Assembly (NCBI RefSeq): GCF_000820145.1
Contig: NZ_CDBW01000038.1
Span: 1 to 34,324 of the forward strand
DNA: 34,324 bases
Origin: Aeromonas sobria
GTDB taxonomy: Bacteria > Pseudomonadota > Gammaproteobacteria > Enterobacterales > Aeromonadaceae
Reading direction: 5' to 3'
Made by a program: the position numbers and the translations under genes. The notes under the pieces were generated by a model that searched no databases, was not told where the DNA came from, and worked only from the letters and a program-made list of their open reading frames with translations. Below are positions 16,494-26,257 of the stretch, one piece after another (position 1 is the first letter of the stretch; each line of letters starts with the position of its first letter).

Positions 16494-19136
16494 TCAGCCC
16501 TCCACCTCGGCCACAAACTGGTGATCGGCCACCGAGAAGCGCACCCGGTTGATGGGTTCACCGGCCGAGAGGCGCTGCAGCAGTTGCAGGGAGACCGGCG
16601 GCAGCAGGGCGCCATCGATGACGGACTCCAGCATCCGCGCGCCGTTCTCGCTGCGATTGGCCCGCAGCAGGATCTCCTCGGCCACCTCGCTCTCCAGCAC
16701 CACCTCGGCGCCGAAGCGCTCCTTGAGCAGCTTGACCAGCCGATTGAGTTTGCCACCGACGATCTGCACCAGGGTGTCGTGACCGAGCGGCAGGTAGGGG
16801 ATCACCTCCATCCGCGCCAGCAGGGCCGGTTTGAAGAAGGCGGCCAGCTCCGGATAGAGCGCGTCCAGCAGCGCATCAGGCAGCTCGGCATGATCGACGA
16901 TGGTCTGGAAACCAAGGTTGGAGGTGAGGAAGAAGACCACGTTCTTGCAGTCGATGATCCGCCCTTCCCCATCAGCCAGCTCGCCCTTGTCGAACGCCTG
17001 ATAGAAGAGGTTGAGCACGTCCGGGTGGGCTTTTTCCACCTCGTCCAGCAGCACTACTGAGTAGGGTTTCTGCCGAATGGCTTCGGTCAGCACGCCACCC
17101 TCGCCAAAGCCGACATAGCCGGGAGGCGAGCCGATCAGACGGGAGACGGTGTGCTTCTCCTGATACTCGGACATGTTGATGGTGGTGAGATACTGGCGAC
17201 CGCCAAACATCAACTCGGCAATCTGCAACACGGTTTCGGTCTTGCCGACCCCGCTCGGCCCCACCAGCAGGAAGGCCCCCAGCGGACGACCCGGACGCCG
17301 CAGGTCGGCGCGGGCGGTCAGCAAGTGTTTGTGCAGGTGGGCTACCGCCACATCTTGCCCCTTGATCAGCTCGCCAAGGTACTCCGGCAGACGGGTCACC
17401 ACATCCAGCTCCCCCTGGGAGATGCGATTGAGGGGCACCCCGGTCCACTCGGCGATTACCGCAGCGACCTGAGTCTTGTCGACATGGGCAGAGACCAGCA
17501 CCTCACCCTGTTGCAGTTCGGCCAGTTCGCGTTCAAGCCCGGCAAGCTGCTCGACGGCCGCTTGCGGATCGAGGGGAGCATCGGCCAGATCCAGCGCCTC
17601 TCTGGTCAGCATCTCATCCTGCTGATCGGCCAGCAGGGCGGCACGCAGCTCGACAATCCGATGCACCAGCCCCTGTTGCTGCTGCCACTGGGCCTCCTGC
17701 TCACGCAGGGTGTCACGGCAGGTCTGCTGGGCCGTTTGCAGTTCGGCGAGGCGCTCATCGTTGTCACCCAGACCGATCAGGCTCTGGCGCTCCAGCTGAC
17801 GGATCTCCAGCTCACGCTGGCGCAGTTCGTTTTGCAAATGGCTGACGGCGCGCGGCGGCGTGGTGAGGTTGATGGCTACCCGAGCACAGGCGGTGTCGAG
17901 CACGTCGATCGCCTTGTCCGGCAGCTGACGGCCGGAGATATAACGGGCAGAGAGCTGGGCGGCGGCTTGCAGCGCCTCCTCATCAATCAGTACCCCGTGG
18001 GCCTTTTCGTAGATGCTGCGCAGACCGCGCAGGATCACGGTGGCTTCGTCGGCATTGGGTTCCCCCACCTTCACCAGCTGGAAGCGGCGCGACAGGGCGG
18101 CATCTTTTTCCACGTACTTCTTGTACTCGCCCCAGGTGGTGGCGGCGATGGTGCGCAGCTCGCCCCGGGCCAGCGCGGGCTTGATCAGGTTGGAGACATC
18201 CAGACCACCGGCCTGATTGCCCGCCCCGATCAGGGTGTGGGCCTCATCGATAAAGAGGATGACAGGACGCACCGCATCCTTGACCTCCTGCATCACCCCC
18301 TTGAAACGCTTCTCGAACTCCCCCTTGACCGAGGCGCCCGCCTGCATGGCGCCGAGATCCAGGGTCATCAGCTCCACATCGCGCAATTTTTCCGGCACCT
18401 GGCCCGCGACGATACGCAGCGCCAACCCTTCGATCAGGGCGCTTTTACCGACGCCCGCCTCCCCCACCACGATGGGGTTGTTTTTACGACGACGGGAGAG
18501 GATGTCGATCATCAGATCGATCTCATGATCCCGGCAGAGCACCGGATCCAGTGTTCCCTGACGGGCCTGTTCGGTGACGTTGAAGGTAAAACGGGCCAAC
18601 AGGCTGGCGTCAGCGGGCAGCGCGGCCTGAGTCGAAGTGCCGTTGGCAGAAACGGTAACTTGGGTCTCGGCAGACTCTTTCACCCACTCATCGAACTGCT
18701 GGCGCAGCAGCTCGCGATTGACGTTGGCCAACAGGCGCGTCACCGACCCCGGCAGGTAACGCTGGGGGGTCATCAGCAGCACCAGCAGCATGACGCCGCT
18801 GCGCAGTTGGCCGTGTTGCAGCTCGGCAGAGGCGAGCAGCCAGCTGTCTTGCAGCCACTCCACCAAGAGCGGCGAGAAGGAGGGATAACCCTGACCATAA
18901 CCGTTATCGGCCTCCGAGGGTTGCAGCAGGATCTTTAACTCCTCAACCTCGACCTCGGCCCGTTTGAGGATCTGGCGCACATCGCTGAGGGGGGTATCCA
19001 GCATCTTCAGCAGCAGGTGCTCGATGCGGATCTCGGCGCCCTGATGATTGACACAGAGGGCCGCAGCCTCCTCCAGCATGTGACGACAGATGGGGTTGAG
19101 TCTTTCCACCAGTACCGGTAGCTCTATACGAATCAA
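16494..19136 (-). CDS. clpV: ClpV (TssH) sheath-recycling AAA+ ATPase
   Basis: 880 aa. The start is a TTG at 19136 with a strong AAGGAG site 8 bases upstream; no ATG is better placed. An N-domain (about 1-150) is followed by AAA domain 1 with Walker A GEAGVGKS (225-232) and Walker B VILFIDEAH (292-300). A coiled-coil middle region (about 430-545) comes next, then AAA domain 2 with Walker A GPSGVGKT (626-633), Walker B VVLLDE (694-699) and GSPPGYVGFGEGG. ClpV extracts TssC from contracted sheaths and recycles them in the cytoplasm. Both ATP sites look intact. The TTG start may lower its translation relative to its neighbours. Confidence 0.97.
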   Translation of the reverse strand: MIRIELPVLVERLNPICRHMLEEAAALCVNHQGAEIRIEHLLLKMLDTPLSDVRQILKRAEVEVEELKILLQPSEADNGYGQGYPSFSPLLVEWLQDSWLLASAELQHGQLRSGVMLLVLLMTPQRYLPGSVTRLLANVNRELLRQQFDEWVKESAETQVTVSANGTSTQAALPADASLLARFTFNVTEQARQGTLDPVLCRDHEIDLMIDILSRRRKNNPIVVGEAGVGKSALIEGLALRIVAGQVPEKLRDVELMTLDLGAMQAGASVKGEFEKRFKGVMQEVKDAVRPVILFIDEAHTLIGAGNQAGGLDVSNLIKPALARGELRTIAATTWGEYKKYVEKDAALSRRFQLVKVGEPNADEATVILRGLRSIYEKAHGVLIDEEALQAAAQLSARYISGRQLPDKAIDVLDTACARVAINLTTPPRAVSHLQNELRQRELEIRQLERQSLIGLGDNDERLAELQTAQQTCRDTLREQEAQWQQQQGLVHRIVELRAALLADQQDEMLTREALDLADAPLDPQAAVEQLAGLERELAELQQGEVLVSAHVDKTQVAAVIAEWTGVPLNRISQGELDVVTRLPEYLGELIKGQDVAVAHLHKHLLTARADLRRPGRPLGAFLLVGPSGVGKTETVLQIAELMFGGRQYLTTINMSEYQEKHTVSRLIGSPPGYVGFGEGGVLTEAIRQKPYSVVLLDEVEKAHPDVLNLFYQAFDKGELADGEGRIIDCKNVVFFLTSNLGFQTIVDHAELPDALLDALYPELAAFFKPALLARMEVIPYLPLGHDTLVQIVGGKLNRLVKLLKERFGAEVVLESEVAEEILLRANRSENGARMLESVIDGALLPPVSLQLLQRLSAGEPINRVRFSVADHQFVAEVEG

Positions 19137-19156
19137 GGCGTGCTCTCCTTAAGTAT

Positions 19157-19936
19157 TTATTTTAATAATTCGCCCAGTTGACGCAGTACGTCCTGGGTCT
19201 GGTTATTGAGTTGGTGGTGATAGAGGCCAAAGATGATGGCCAGGATCAGCGCGCCCCCCATAAACAGGGTGCGCAGGGAGACTTGCTTGCGCAGCTGGTA
19301 GCGAGACGCCTGCTGACCGAGATCGAGATGAAACACGCTGGGTGCCTCACCGCCACTTTCGAGTGACAGTTGCTTATGCAGTTGCTTGACGATCCGTTCA
19401 AACTCGTCACGGCCCTGGCTCATCACCTTGTAGCGCCCCTCAAAACCGAGGCACAGGCAGAGATAGATGAACTCCAGAATGTCGCGATAGCGCACCGGAT
19501 CTTCCTGCAGACGCGCCAGCAGCACGAACACCTTCTCGCCGCCCCAGGTCTCGTTGTGGAAACGGGTCAGCAGCGAGTGTTCCGACCATTCGCTCTGGCT
19601 GCCCCAGTCGCGGCCCATCACCGCCTCATCGATGAAGGTGCAGAGGATGTAGCGAAACGAGAGGACGACGCCGTTCTCGTAACCCTGCGCCATCAACTCC
19701 TGCTCGATGGCCTGGATCTCGGTCACCACCCGCTGATAGAGCTCGGGCACCCGATCGTAGCGCGACAGCAGCCGTACCCGTTGCACCAGCCCCAGCAGCG
19801 GGGTCACCGCATCGATCATCGGATTGATGCTCTGGCCACGCAGGCGGAACCAGTAGTCCGAATCCATGTCCAGCTGTTCGGCGTGATCGAACAGCAGGTC
19901 GCTCAGTTGCTCGTTGTTGATAATGTCCGTGGTCAT
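19157..19936 (-). CDS. tssL: TssL/VasF (DotU/IcmH) inner-membrane protein
   Basis: 259 aa from the ATG at 19936. A GTG at 19963 would overlap the tssK stop (GTGA) and add 9 residues, so the start is not settled. The cytoplasmic DotU domain holds the family block FRLRGQSINPMIDAVTPLLGL (about 30-52) and the FIDEAVMGRDWG segment near 105-116. One transmembrane helix lies near the C-terminus (about 225-243, RTLFMGGALILAIIFGLYHH). No peptidoglycan-binding OmpA-like extension is present, so wall anchoring must come from another protein. TssL joins TssM in the inner-membrane part of the channel and contacts TssK of the baseplate. Confidence 0.95.
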   Translation of the reverse strand: MTTDIINNEQLSDLLFDHAEQLDMDSDYWFRLRGQSINPMIDAVTPLLGLVQRVRLLSRYDRVPELYQRVVTEIQAIEQELMAQGYENGVVLSFRYILCTFIDEAVMGRDWGSQSEWSEHSLLTRFHNETWGGEKVFVLLARLQEDPVRYRDILEFIYLCLCLGFEGRYKVMSQGRDEFERIVKQLHKQLSLESGGEAPSVFHLDLGQQASRYQLRKQVSLRTLFMGGALILAIIFGLYHHQLNNQTQDVLRQLGELLK

Positions 19937-19959
19937 CTCTGCTTGTTTCCTTGATGCGA

Positions 19960-21294
19960 TCACTGGCTACGGATGGCCCAGAGCTGCATGTCGAGCTCGG
20001 GGAAATCGCCGGCAATGTGGAAGGCGAGCGTATTGCTGACCGCCAGCATCTGCCAGGCAGGGCTCTGACGGTCGAGCTGGAAGTAGCTGTAACCAGCGTG
20101 ATAGGGCAACTGACGCGGTGCCACCGGCAGCGGCAGCAGCGGAATACCGGGCAACTGCAGGCTGATGAGTTCGCGGATCTTGTCGCTCGACGCCACCTTG
20201 GTCTGCTGCAGCAACTGCTTGCGCAGCTGCTCCTGCGGCATGCGGGCGCGCACCGCTAGCACGAAGTCGGCGCTTTGCATCAACTCGCTCTCATTGACCA
20301 TGGCCACCATGACGCCGTACTGGTGCTTGCGCAGCTGGATGGAGACGGCACGTGGCGACAGCACGGTACTGAGCGCCTGACGCAGGGCCAGCATCACCGG
20401 CTCGAAGCTCACCTGCTGATCGTCATGACGATAGGCGGGGAACTCGGGCGGCAGACGGGACTCGTCGGTAAAGGTCATCAACTCGCCACAAAGCTGCACC
20501 AGCGCCTCGTGCAACCGCTCGGGGTGCAGGGTACCAAGACGCGCCAGATGGGAGAGCTGTGGCTGAGCCCGGTTAAGCAGTTGCAACATCATGAACTCGG
20601 CCACATCGGCCACCCCCTGCTGTCCCGGCGCGGCGATGCGCTGGGAGAGGCTGCGAGCCCGCTCGGCCACGAGGCCAGCCGATTCGCCGAGGAAGCGCTT
20701 GAGGGTCGGAATGGCAGAGACACTGATACTGCAAGGCATGAAGTTGGGATCCAGCACCAGACCGCCATCCGGGCGCTTGTCCAGAATGCGGGCGATGGCG
20801 AGGGACGCATAGGCGCTGCGGTCTTCCCGCTCCAGCATCAACCGCAAGCTGACCCGCCCCACTTCGAGGGAGACCACGTCGCCCCCTTCGCTGTGCAGAT
20901 CTCGCACATCGTGGCGATGGGCCTGCAAACGGGTGGCCACCTGACCGCCCTGATTGACCTCGTTGACCCCGCTCACCGAGAGCGGCAGCGCCAGATAGAT
21001 CTTCTGGTTGGCCACCGAGGCATCGGTGATCTCCAGCGGGGTCGGCAGCACATCATCGTTCGGGATGTTGAAGACGGTGCCGTCCGGCAGAATACCGGTG
21101 GCCCCCACCAGGGCGATCCGGCCAAAGCCGAGATAATCCTCGTTGATGGCGAGCGACTGCAGCCCGTAGAAATAGTCGGACAGCGCGCTCAAACGCGCGT
21201 GCAGCGCGTAATCTGAATGTCTCTGTTGTTGCTGGAAGTGCTGGGGCTTGATAAAGAGCCCTTCACGCCAGATAACCCGATTTCGACTCGACAT
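19960..21294 (-). CDS. tssK: TssK/VasE baseplate protein
   Basis: 444 aa, the standard length. The N-terminus is the TssK signature NRVIWREGLFIKPQHFQQQQRH (about 5-26), which binds the rest of the baseplate. The C-terminal region (AGYSYFQLDRQSPAWQMLAVSNTLAFHI) is the domain that contacts the membrane complex. TssK trimers link the TssEFG-VgrG baseplate to TssL/TssM. It starts 2 bases after the tssJ stop and is followed by tssL. TssK folds like phage receptor-binding proteins. No oddities are seen. Confidence 0.97.
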   Translation of the reverse strand: MSSRNRVIWREGLFIKPQHFQQQQRHSDYALHARLSALSDYFYGLQSLAINEDYLGFGRIALVGATGILPDGTVFNIPNDDVLPTPLEITDASVANQKIYLALPLSVSGVNEVNQGGQVATRLQAHRHDVRDLHSEGGDVVSLEVGRVSLRLMLEREDRSAYASLAIARILDKRPDGGLVLDPNFMPCSISVSAIPTLKRFLGESAGLVAERARSLSQRIAAPGQQGVADVAEFMMLQLLNRAQPQLSHLARLGTLHPERLHEALVQLCGELMTFTDESRLPPEFPAYRHDDQQVSFEPVMLALRQALSTVLSPRAVSIQLRKHQYGVMVAMVNESELMQSADFVLAVRARMPQEQLRKQLLQQTKVASSDKIRELISLQLPGIPLLPLPVAPRQLPYHAGYSYFQLDRQSPAWQMLAVSNTLAFHIAGDFPELDMQLWAIRSQ

Positions 21295-21296
21295 AA

Positions 21297-21812
21297 TTAT
21301 TCTTCTTCTTTTTGTAGTTCCACTTCATCCAGACGCAGGTGCACCAGGATTTGATAGGCCGTCCCCTTGCTCTTGACCTTGATGACCTTGCGCCACTCGG
21401 CGCTGTCCGGATCGGCGTACCGTGCAATCACGCCGATGTAACGGGTCTTCTCGTCAAGCTTGACGGGGGGCAGGTATTTGAACTGGCCGGGCAGCAAGGT
21501 GTACTCCTGATGATCCAGATAGTTCTTGCCAAGGGCCTTCTCTACATCTGCCGTCACCTGGTCATAATCGGTGGCGAGCAGCTTGGAATCTTCGGCCAGC
21601 AGCACCACCTGAAACTCAATGGGTGCCGCCTCCCCACTCTCGTTGGGGTTGACGTCAGGCTCTGCCAACAGGCTGAGCCCCAGGGTGGAGGGCTGGTCAT
21701 CATTGCTCCCCACCTGGATATCCGGATCCATGGCCACATCGGCCATCTTGCCCATGGTGGTACATCCGGCCAGGACCAGCAGACAGGTCCCGAGCCACAG
21801 TGCACGTATCAT
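21297..21812 (-). CDS. tssJ: TssJ/VasD outer-membrane lipoprotein
   Basis: 171 aa. The ATG at 21812 overlaps the fha stop (TGATG). A lipoprotein signal peptide ends in LVLAGC, with the acylated Cys near residue 17. Asp is not at +2 (Thr is), which fits sorting to the outer membrane. The remainder is a beta-sandwich typical of TssJ, with FQVVLLAEDSKLLATDYDQV and YTLLPGQFKYLPPVKLDEKTRYIGVIARY. TssJ anchors the TssM periplasmic domain at the outer membrane. The first transcribed residues of the signal are hydrophobic (MIRALWLGTCLLVLAG). Confidence 0.95.
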   Translation of the reverse strand: MIRALWLGTCLLVLAGCTTMGKMADVAMDPDIQVGSNDDQPSTLGLSLLAEPDVNPNESGEAAPIEFQVVLLAEDSKLLATDYDQVTADVEKALGKNYLDHQEYTLLPGQFKYLPPVKLDEKTRYIGVIARYADPDSAEWRKVIKVKSKGTAYQILVHLRLDEVELQKEEE

Positions 21813-23047
21813 CAAATAAGTCCCTGTTGCTGACGCACAGCCTGGTCATACGCCTGGGCGTAAACCTGATGGAACAGCTTGTCGAACCCCTGCTGACGGG
21901 CGGAGGTGAGCTCGCGGTAGTAGTGCTGGTACATGTTCCAGGCCCAGCCTTCATCGGCCACCCCCGGGGCACCGGTACGGCGATAGTGCTCGAAACGGCC
22001 GAGCAGCGCCTCGGGCGAGAAGGCCTGCAGGATGCTGTCAAGGGCCGCGCCTATGGCCTTCTGGTTCGCCACGTGATGAATACGCACGTTGCGCAGACTC
22101 TCGGCCACCGCCGCCGGGGCTGTCAGATGGACCGGGCTCTTCTGCTCGGCAAACATCACCGCCAGAGTCTCGTCATAATCGAGGCCAAGGCGCAGCGGGT
22201 TATCCTCGATGGGGCGCAGGTGCCTGTCTGCCAGCGCTGCCTGATCGGTCTGCAGTTGCAGCAGTCCCTCCACCATGGCGCGCACCGTCTTGCCCATCTC
22301 TTCGAGCATGTCGTGGGCCTGCTGGGTATCCTGCAGCTGCAACGGCTGACCCAAACCACGCATCAACGGCGTCAGAGCGACATGGTCAACGCCATTCAGT
22401 GGCTGGAAGTCGGGATGATTCTCGATGGTGGGCATATCCAGAAATTCTTGGTTCATGGTGTTCTCGACGGCAGAAAATGGAGCAAGGGATACGGTGTCCA
22501 TATCCGGTTGAAAATGCGGCTGGGCCTGCAGGCGGGCGTCCATCAGCGGGCTTGGGGCCGCACGTTCCTGCTGTAATGCCAGCAGGGGGTCGACCGCGAG
22601 GGCCCGTGGATCATCCTGGGTCTGGGCGTTGTGGAGATCGCTGGCCAACCACTCATCAAGCTGCTCGGTCGGACGGTTGCCCAGCACCTGCTGCAAGCTC
22701 TGCTCGGGGGAGATGGCACCGAGATAGGCTCTCAGGCGAAAAGGGCCGACAATTAGCTCGTCACCCTGCTCGAGGTTGACCTTGCGGGCCCGCCCGATGG
22801 GCGAGGTCGCACCGTTGATGTAGGTTTGGCCGCTGAGATCGCACAGGCAAAAACGACCGTCATTGAGCTCGACGCGTGCATGGGCAGGCATCACAGCCCC
22901 CAGCCTGTCTCGCAGTTGCCAGTCATCCTGTTCGGAGGAGCCCAGGGTTCCCCCCATCTCGTCGAAGCGATATTGCACCTGCTGGCTGCCGTCGAGCTGC
23001 TCGCTGTTAAGCACCACCAGAGATAGTTGCTGGTTAAAATCGTCCAC
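21812..23047 (-). CDS. tagH: FHA-domain protein (VasC/TagH-like)
   Basis: 411 aa from a GTG at 23047, chosen because AGGAG lies 5 bases upstream and because a start at 23101 would run back into tssG. An N-terminal FHA domain (about 10-110) holds GSSEQDDWQL, HARVEL and GQTYINGA with the expected strand order. The rest (about 180-411) is a helical VasC-type C-terminal region (SPEALLGRFEHYRR, WNMYQHYYRELTSARQQG). FHA domains bind phospho-Thr. In other systems Fha is switched on by the PpkA kinase, but no kinase or phosphatase gene is in this window. Its stop overlaps the tssJ start. Confidence 0.9.
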   Translation of the reverse strand: MDDFNQQLSLVVLNSEQLDGSQQVQYRFDEMGGTLGSSEQDDWQLRDRLGAVMPAHARVELNDGRFCLCDLSGQTYINGATSPIGRARKVNLEQGDELIVGPFRLRAYLGAISPEQSLQQVLGNRPTEQLDEWLASDLHNAQTQDDPRALAVDPLLALQQERAAPSPLMDARLQAQPHFQPDMDTVSLAPFSAVENTMNQEFLDMPTIENHPDFQPLNGVDHVALTPLMRGLGQPLQLQDTQQAHDMLEEMGKTVRAMVEGLLQLQTDQAALADRHLRPIEDNPLRLGLDYDETLAVMFAEQKSPVHLTAPAAVAESLRNVRIHHVANQKAIGAALDSILQAFSPEALLGRFEHYRRTGAPGVADEGWAWNMYQHYYRELTSARQQGFDKLFHQVYAQAYDQAVRQQQGLI

Positions 23048-23087
23048 ATTCACTCCTGCATATATTCCTACACTGAATTTCCTGCGC

Positions 23088-24053
23088 TTATTCCTGTACA
23101 CAGATCGTCACGAACGGGTCACTCGGCGGTTGACCGAGAAAGGTACTCCACCCCAGGCGCGCACTCTGCTCCTCCCCCAATCGCAGCCCTTTGGCCTGCT
23201 CCTGACCGAAGCCAAGCCGCAGATCCCAAGCCAGCTGATCACGCAAGATGAAGGAGACAAAAGTCACCAGGGCGTGGAAATGCTCCCCGTTCGGGAGAAA
23301 TCCGAGAAACTGGCCAAAACTCAGATCATTGATTTTCAATAAAAACTTGCCGGCACAATCATTGACCTTGTCACCGATGACGAAGTCGCTGCCCAGGGTG
23401 GCGCAAGCACCGCCCAGGCGGTTTTGCTGATCCTGATGGATCGGCACCTTGCGCCACTGCCAGGCACTCACCTCCACATCCGCCAGATCAAAACAGTGAG
23501 CCACCAGACCGGCGACCACCTCGGGAGAACGGCTGGGACTGGCCAGCATGCCCGCATAGGAGAGCATCTTGGCGCGGTTGACCGGCAGGCTCTGGCACAC
23601 GGCGTCATTGCCAAGCCCCACCAGCGCAAACATCAGGCGGGAGAAACCATCCTCGCCATCGTCCTGAAAACGGACGTGGTAGCGATACTTGCGCCAGATC
23701 CGGTGCAGCAGGGTCAGCAGGCGGTGGTGGAAGAAATCCAGGAAAAGACCGAGTTTCTGCTCCCCCTGGGCGTACTCCCACGCCAGCGAGTCGAGGTAAT
23801 AACCGGGCATCGGCGACTGGCTGCCGTGCAGACCCAGAAAAGCCACTTCCAGCTCGTGACGTCCCTTGCCGTCGCGGCCAATCTGCAGCACGTCGCTGGT
23901 GGGAAACCCCAACGATGCGGTCGCCTTGAAACGAATATTCTCGTCACTCGGCAGATGATCGAGACCACGCTCCTGATCGGCACCATCCAGCCGGTTGAGC
24001 AGTTCAACCAGCTGGAAGAAATTGAAACGGGGCGCCTCTTTGGCGGCGCTCAC
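23088..24053 (-). CDS. tssG: TssG/VasB baseplate wedge protein
   Basis: 321 aa from a GTG at 24053 that overlaps the tssF stop (GTGA). A GTG at 24086 would give 332 aa and a 37-base overlap with tssF. Family blocks are visible: FNFFQLVELLNRLDG (about 10-24), ENIRFKATASLGFPTSDV, and LPVNRAKMLSYAGMLASPSRSPEVV in the middle. TssG pairs with two TssF molecules to form the wedge around the VgrG hub. It is cytoplasmic. The downstream fha gene follows after about 40 bases. Confidence 0.95.
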   Translation of the reverse strand: MSAAKEAPRFNFFQLVELLNRLDGADQERGLDHLPSDENIRFKATASLGFPTSDVLQIGRDGKGRHELEVAFLGLHGSQSPMPGYYLDSLAWEYAQGEQKLGLFLDFFHHRLLTLLHRIWRKYRYHVRFQDDGEDGFSRLMFALVGLGNDAVCQSLPVNRAKMLSYAGMLASPSRSPEVVAGLVAHCFDLADVEVSAWQWRKVPIHQDQQNRLGGACATLGSDFVIGDKVNDCAGKFLLKINDLSFGQFLGFLPNGEHFHALVTFVSFILRDQLAWDLRLGFGQEQAKGLRLGEEQSARLGWSTFLGQPPSDPFVTICVQE

Positions 24054-25816
24054 ATCAGGGAGTGCTGACCGATCTGGACTGGCCACTGATAGCGCTCCTT
24101 GTTATCGAGATTGACCACCTCAAGCAGGTGGAAGGCGTTGACGCTGGCATAGAGCGAAAAGAAGTGCGCCAGCACGGTACTGAACAGGTAGAGCTCCCCT
24201 TCACTGCCAAAGGCGGACTGATGGATGGAGAGCACCGACTTGAGCCCGCGCACCGGCATGCCGCGCACCAGTCTGTCGACCGGGGTGGTCTCGATCTCCT
24301 CGATCCCCGCCAGCCGCTTGCGCGACCCCTGCTCCGCCTGCTTGTCGTGCAAAGCAGGAAAGTCATAGGTGCGCAGCACCTGCACCAGAGCGTCGCGGCG
24401 CAGCAGGGAGACATAGTTAAGGGACAGGTTGGAAATCAGGGTCCAGTGCAAACTGCCATCCAGTGCCGGGCGCAGCGGCCGGGTTGGCCGGATCAGATTG
24501 CGGAAGGTGGCAAACGACGGCGAGCTGCCGGTCGGCACGCAGATGCTGCCGACCTTGAGGCGGGCAGCGCGGGAGCGGTTGGTGCAGGTGAGCGCCACCG
24601 AAATCGACTCATCCAGATCGACCGTGGTGGTTTCATCACCCCGCACGAACGAGAGGCTGTGCTCGAAGCCATCACCGCTCACCGATTCCCTGACCCGCAC
24701 CCGGTAATAGAGCGCCAGCCTGTGTTTGGCCCGCTCAATCTGGTGCTGAAAACTTTCGAACGGCTGATAGATGCGCGGTGTGCCGCGGGAGCGGCCCAGA
24801 TTGCCCTCAACCCAGCCTTCAACCTGATCCACCGAGAAGATCTCGAAACTGTCGGCATAGCGATAGCTCGCCTTGAGCGGGTATTCCGCCTGACGACCGT
24901 TGAGATTGACCGGCTCGCTGTCGTGCTGAAACAGGTTGATGGCAGGCACGCAGTTGAGCATGAAAGAGTCAGGGCGGATCTTGAGTTCCGCCGGCAGCGG
25001 TCGGTCGAAACAGAAATGGATTTTGAATTCACTCACCGGTAGCGGCTGTTTGGGCCACTCGCCACCCGAGAGTTCAAAGAAGAGGAAGCTCTCCGGGAAG
25101 CAGAAATACTCCTGCAAGATCCGGTAGCCGGAGTAAACGTTGTTCGGATAGGGCAACAACGCATCATCGCGCTCGAAGCCGACCGATTTGAGAGCCTTGG
25201 CCTCCTGACGAAAGCGCTTGCCATCGATTTCCAACTCGATATGGGAGAGCTGGTTGGAGAGCCAGAAGTAGAGCTCATAAGCGGTGTAGCTATCACCACC
25301 GAGGAAGAAGCGCAGCTTATCCAGCTGCAACTCGCTGAGCGGCAGGGGGGCATGCAGCGCAATATCGAGCGAAATGGTCGAGAGATCGTTGCCACTTTGT
25401 GCCGTGACCTGGCGCATATCCGCTGGATAGACCCAGGCATCGTGACAAGTCTGAAAATGGCAGGTCACATCATCGATTGGCAGGCTGTCCAGCTGGCAAC
25501 CCTGCCTGACCAGCGCCGGTTGGGCGATGGCCCCCGGAATGACCGAAAACTGCATGATGGTCATGCTGGGAACGGGACGCAGATAGTTCGGCCAGAGCAT
25601 ATTGAGCAGACCGTGGGTAAGCTCGGGAAACTCGTCCTCAATTTTGGCGCGCAGGTTGCCCGTGAGAAACGCAAAGCCTTCCAGCAGGCGTTCCACATCC
25701 GGGTCGGTATTCTGCTCCGACAAAAAACGGGTGAGTTCAGGATAGCTATCGGCAAATTCGCGCCCTTGCAGGCGCAAAAAAGCCAACTCATCCCTGAAGT
25801 AATGTTCCAGCGACAT
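24050..25816 (-). CDS. tssF: TssF/VasA baseplate protein
   Basis: 588 aa, full length. The N-terminus reads LEHYFRDELAFLRLQGREFADSYPELTRFL, and family blocks VERLLEGFAFLTGNLRAKIEDEFPELT (about 39-65) and MLWPNYLRPVPSM (about 70-83) follow. The C-terminus has RGMPVRGLKSVLSI and SLYASVNAFHLLEV. TssF forms the main arms of the baseplate and binds TssG. It starts 3 bases after the tssE stop and overlaps tssG. Nothing unusual is seen. Confidence 0.97.
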   Translation of the reverse strand: MSLEHYFRDELAFLRLQGREFADSYPELTRFLSEQNTDPDVERLLEGFAFLTGNLRAKIEDEFPELTHGLLNMLWPNYLRPVPSMTIMQFSVIPGAIAQPALVRQGCQLDSLPIDDVTCHFQTCHDAWVYPADMRQVTAQSGNDLSTISLDIALHAPLPLSELQLDKLRFFLGGDSYTAYELYFWLSNQLSHIELEIDGKRFRQEAKALKSVGFERDDALLPYPNNVYSGYRILQEYFCFPESFLFFELSGGEWPKQPLPVSEFKIHFCFDRPLPAELKIRPDSFMLNCVPAINLFQHDSEPVNLNGRQAEYPLKASYRYADSFEIFSVDQVEGWVEGNLGRSRGTPRIYQPFESFQHQIERAKHRLALYYRVRVRESVSGDGFEHSLSFVRGDETTTVDLDESISVALTCTNRSRAARLKVGSICVPTGSSPSFATFRNLIRPTRPLRPALDGSLHWTLISNLSLNYVSLLRRDALVQVLRTYDFPALHDKQAEQGSRKRLAGIEEIETTPVDRLVRGMPVRGLKSVLSIHQSAFGSEGELYLFSTVLAHFFSLYASVNAFHLLEVVNLDNKERYQWPVQIGQHSLM

Positions 25817-25819
25817 TGA

Positions 25820-26251
25820 TCAGACCATGCGGTAGTGACGGTGACTGTCCATATGGACATTGAACGAGGTAACTTGCTCGATATGCTCCAGCTTCACATG
25901 GGCCGTCACCTGAAATGACATCTCGAGCGGACTCGTCTGATGGTCGGGTGAACGGACATCCACATGAATGATCCGCGGTTCATAACGACGGATACATTGC
26001 CGGATCGCCTCACGGATCCGTCCTTTGATATCCGCACTGCCCTGGGTCGCGTCATTGAGATCAATAACACCAAGATCAGGGGCGCTGCGGCAATTACCAG
26101 GACGGGTGTTGAGAATCTGCTCGAGCTGCCGTTTGACAGACTCAACCAGTTCATCAATTTCCGAACGGGGAGAAGGGCTCTGCCCCTCCCCCCGGATACG
26201 ATCAAACAGGCTGGCCGCATTTCCTCTATCCCAGGAAGAGAGATACGGCAT
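25820..26251 (-). CDS. tssE: TssE, gp25-like baseplate protein
   Basis: 143 aa. The protein opens with MPYLSSWDRGNAASLFDRI, a motif typical of TssE. A gp25-like core follows (LEQILNTRPGNCRSAPDLGVIDL, about 43-65), then IRQCIRRYEPRIIHVDV (about 86-102). TssE connects the sheath to the baseplate wedges and triggers contraction. It lies 6 bases after tssC and 3 bases before tssF, so the three are tightly coupled. Confidence 0.95.
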   Translation of the reverse strand: MPYLSSWDRGNAASLFDRIRGEGQSPSPRSEIDELVESVKRQLEQILNTRPGNCRSAPDLGVIDLNDATQGSADIKGRIREAIRQCIRRYEPRIIHVDVRSPDHQTSPLEMSFQVTAHVKLEHIEQVTSFNVHMDSHRHYRMV

Positions 26252-26257
26252 CGGGCC

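Noticed and set aside
17151..18938. 595-codon plus-strand frame opposite clpV
   Set aside because: It mirrors a full-length, motif-complete ClpV, and its protein is His/Gln/Gly-rich and low in complexity. It is a GC shadow.
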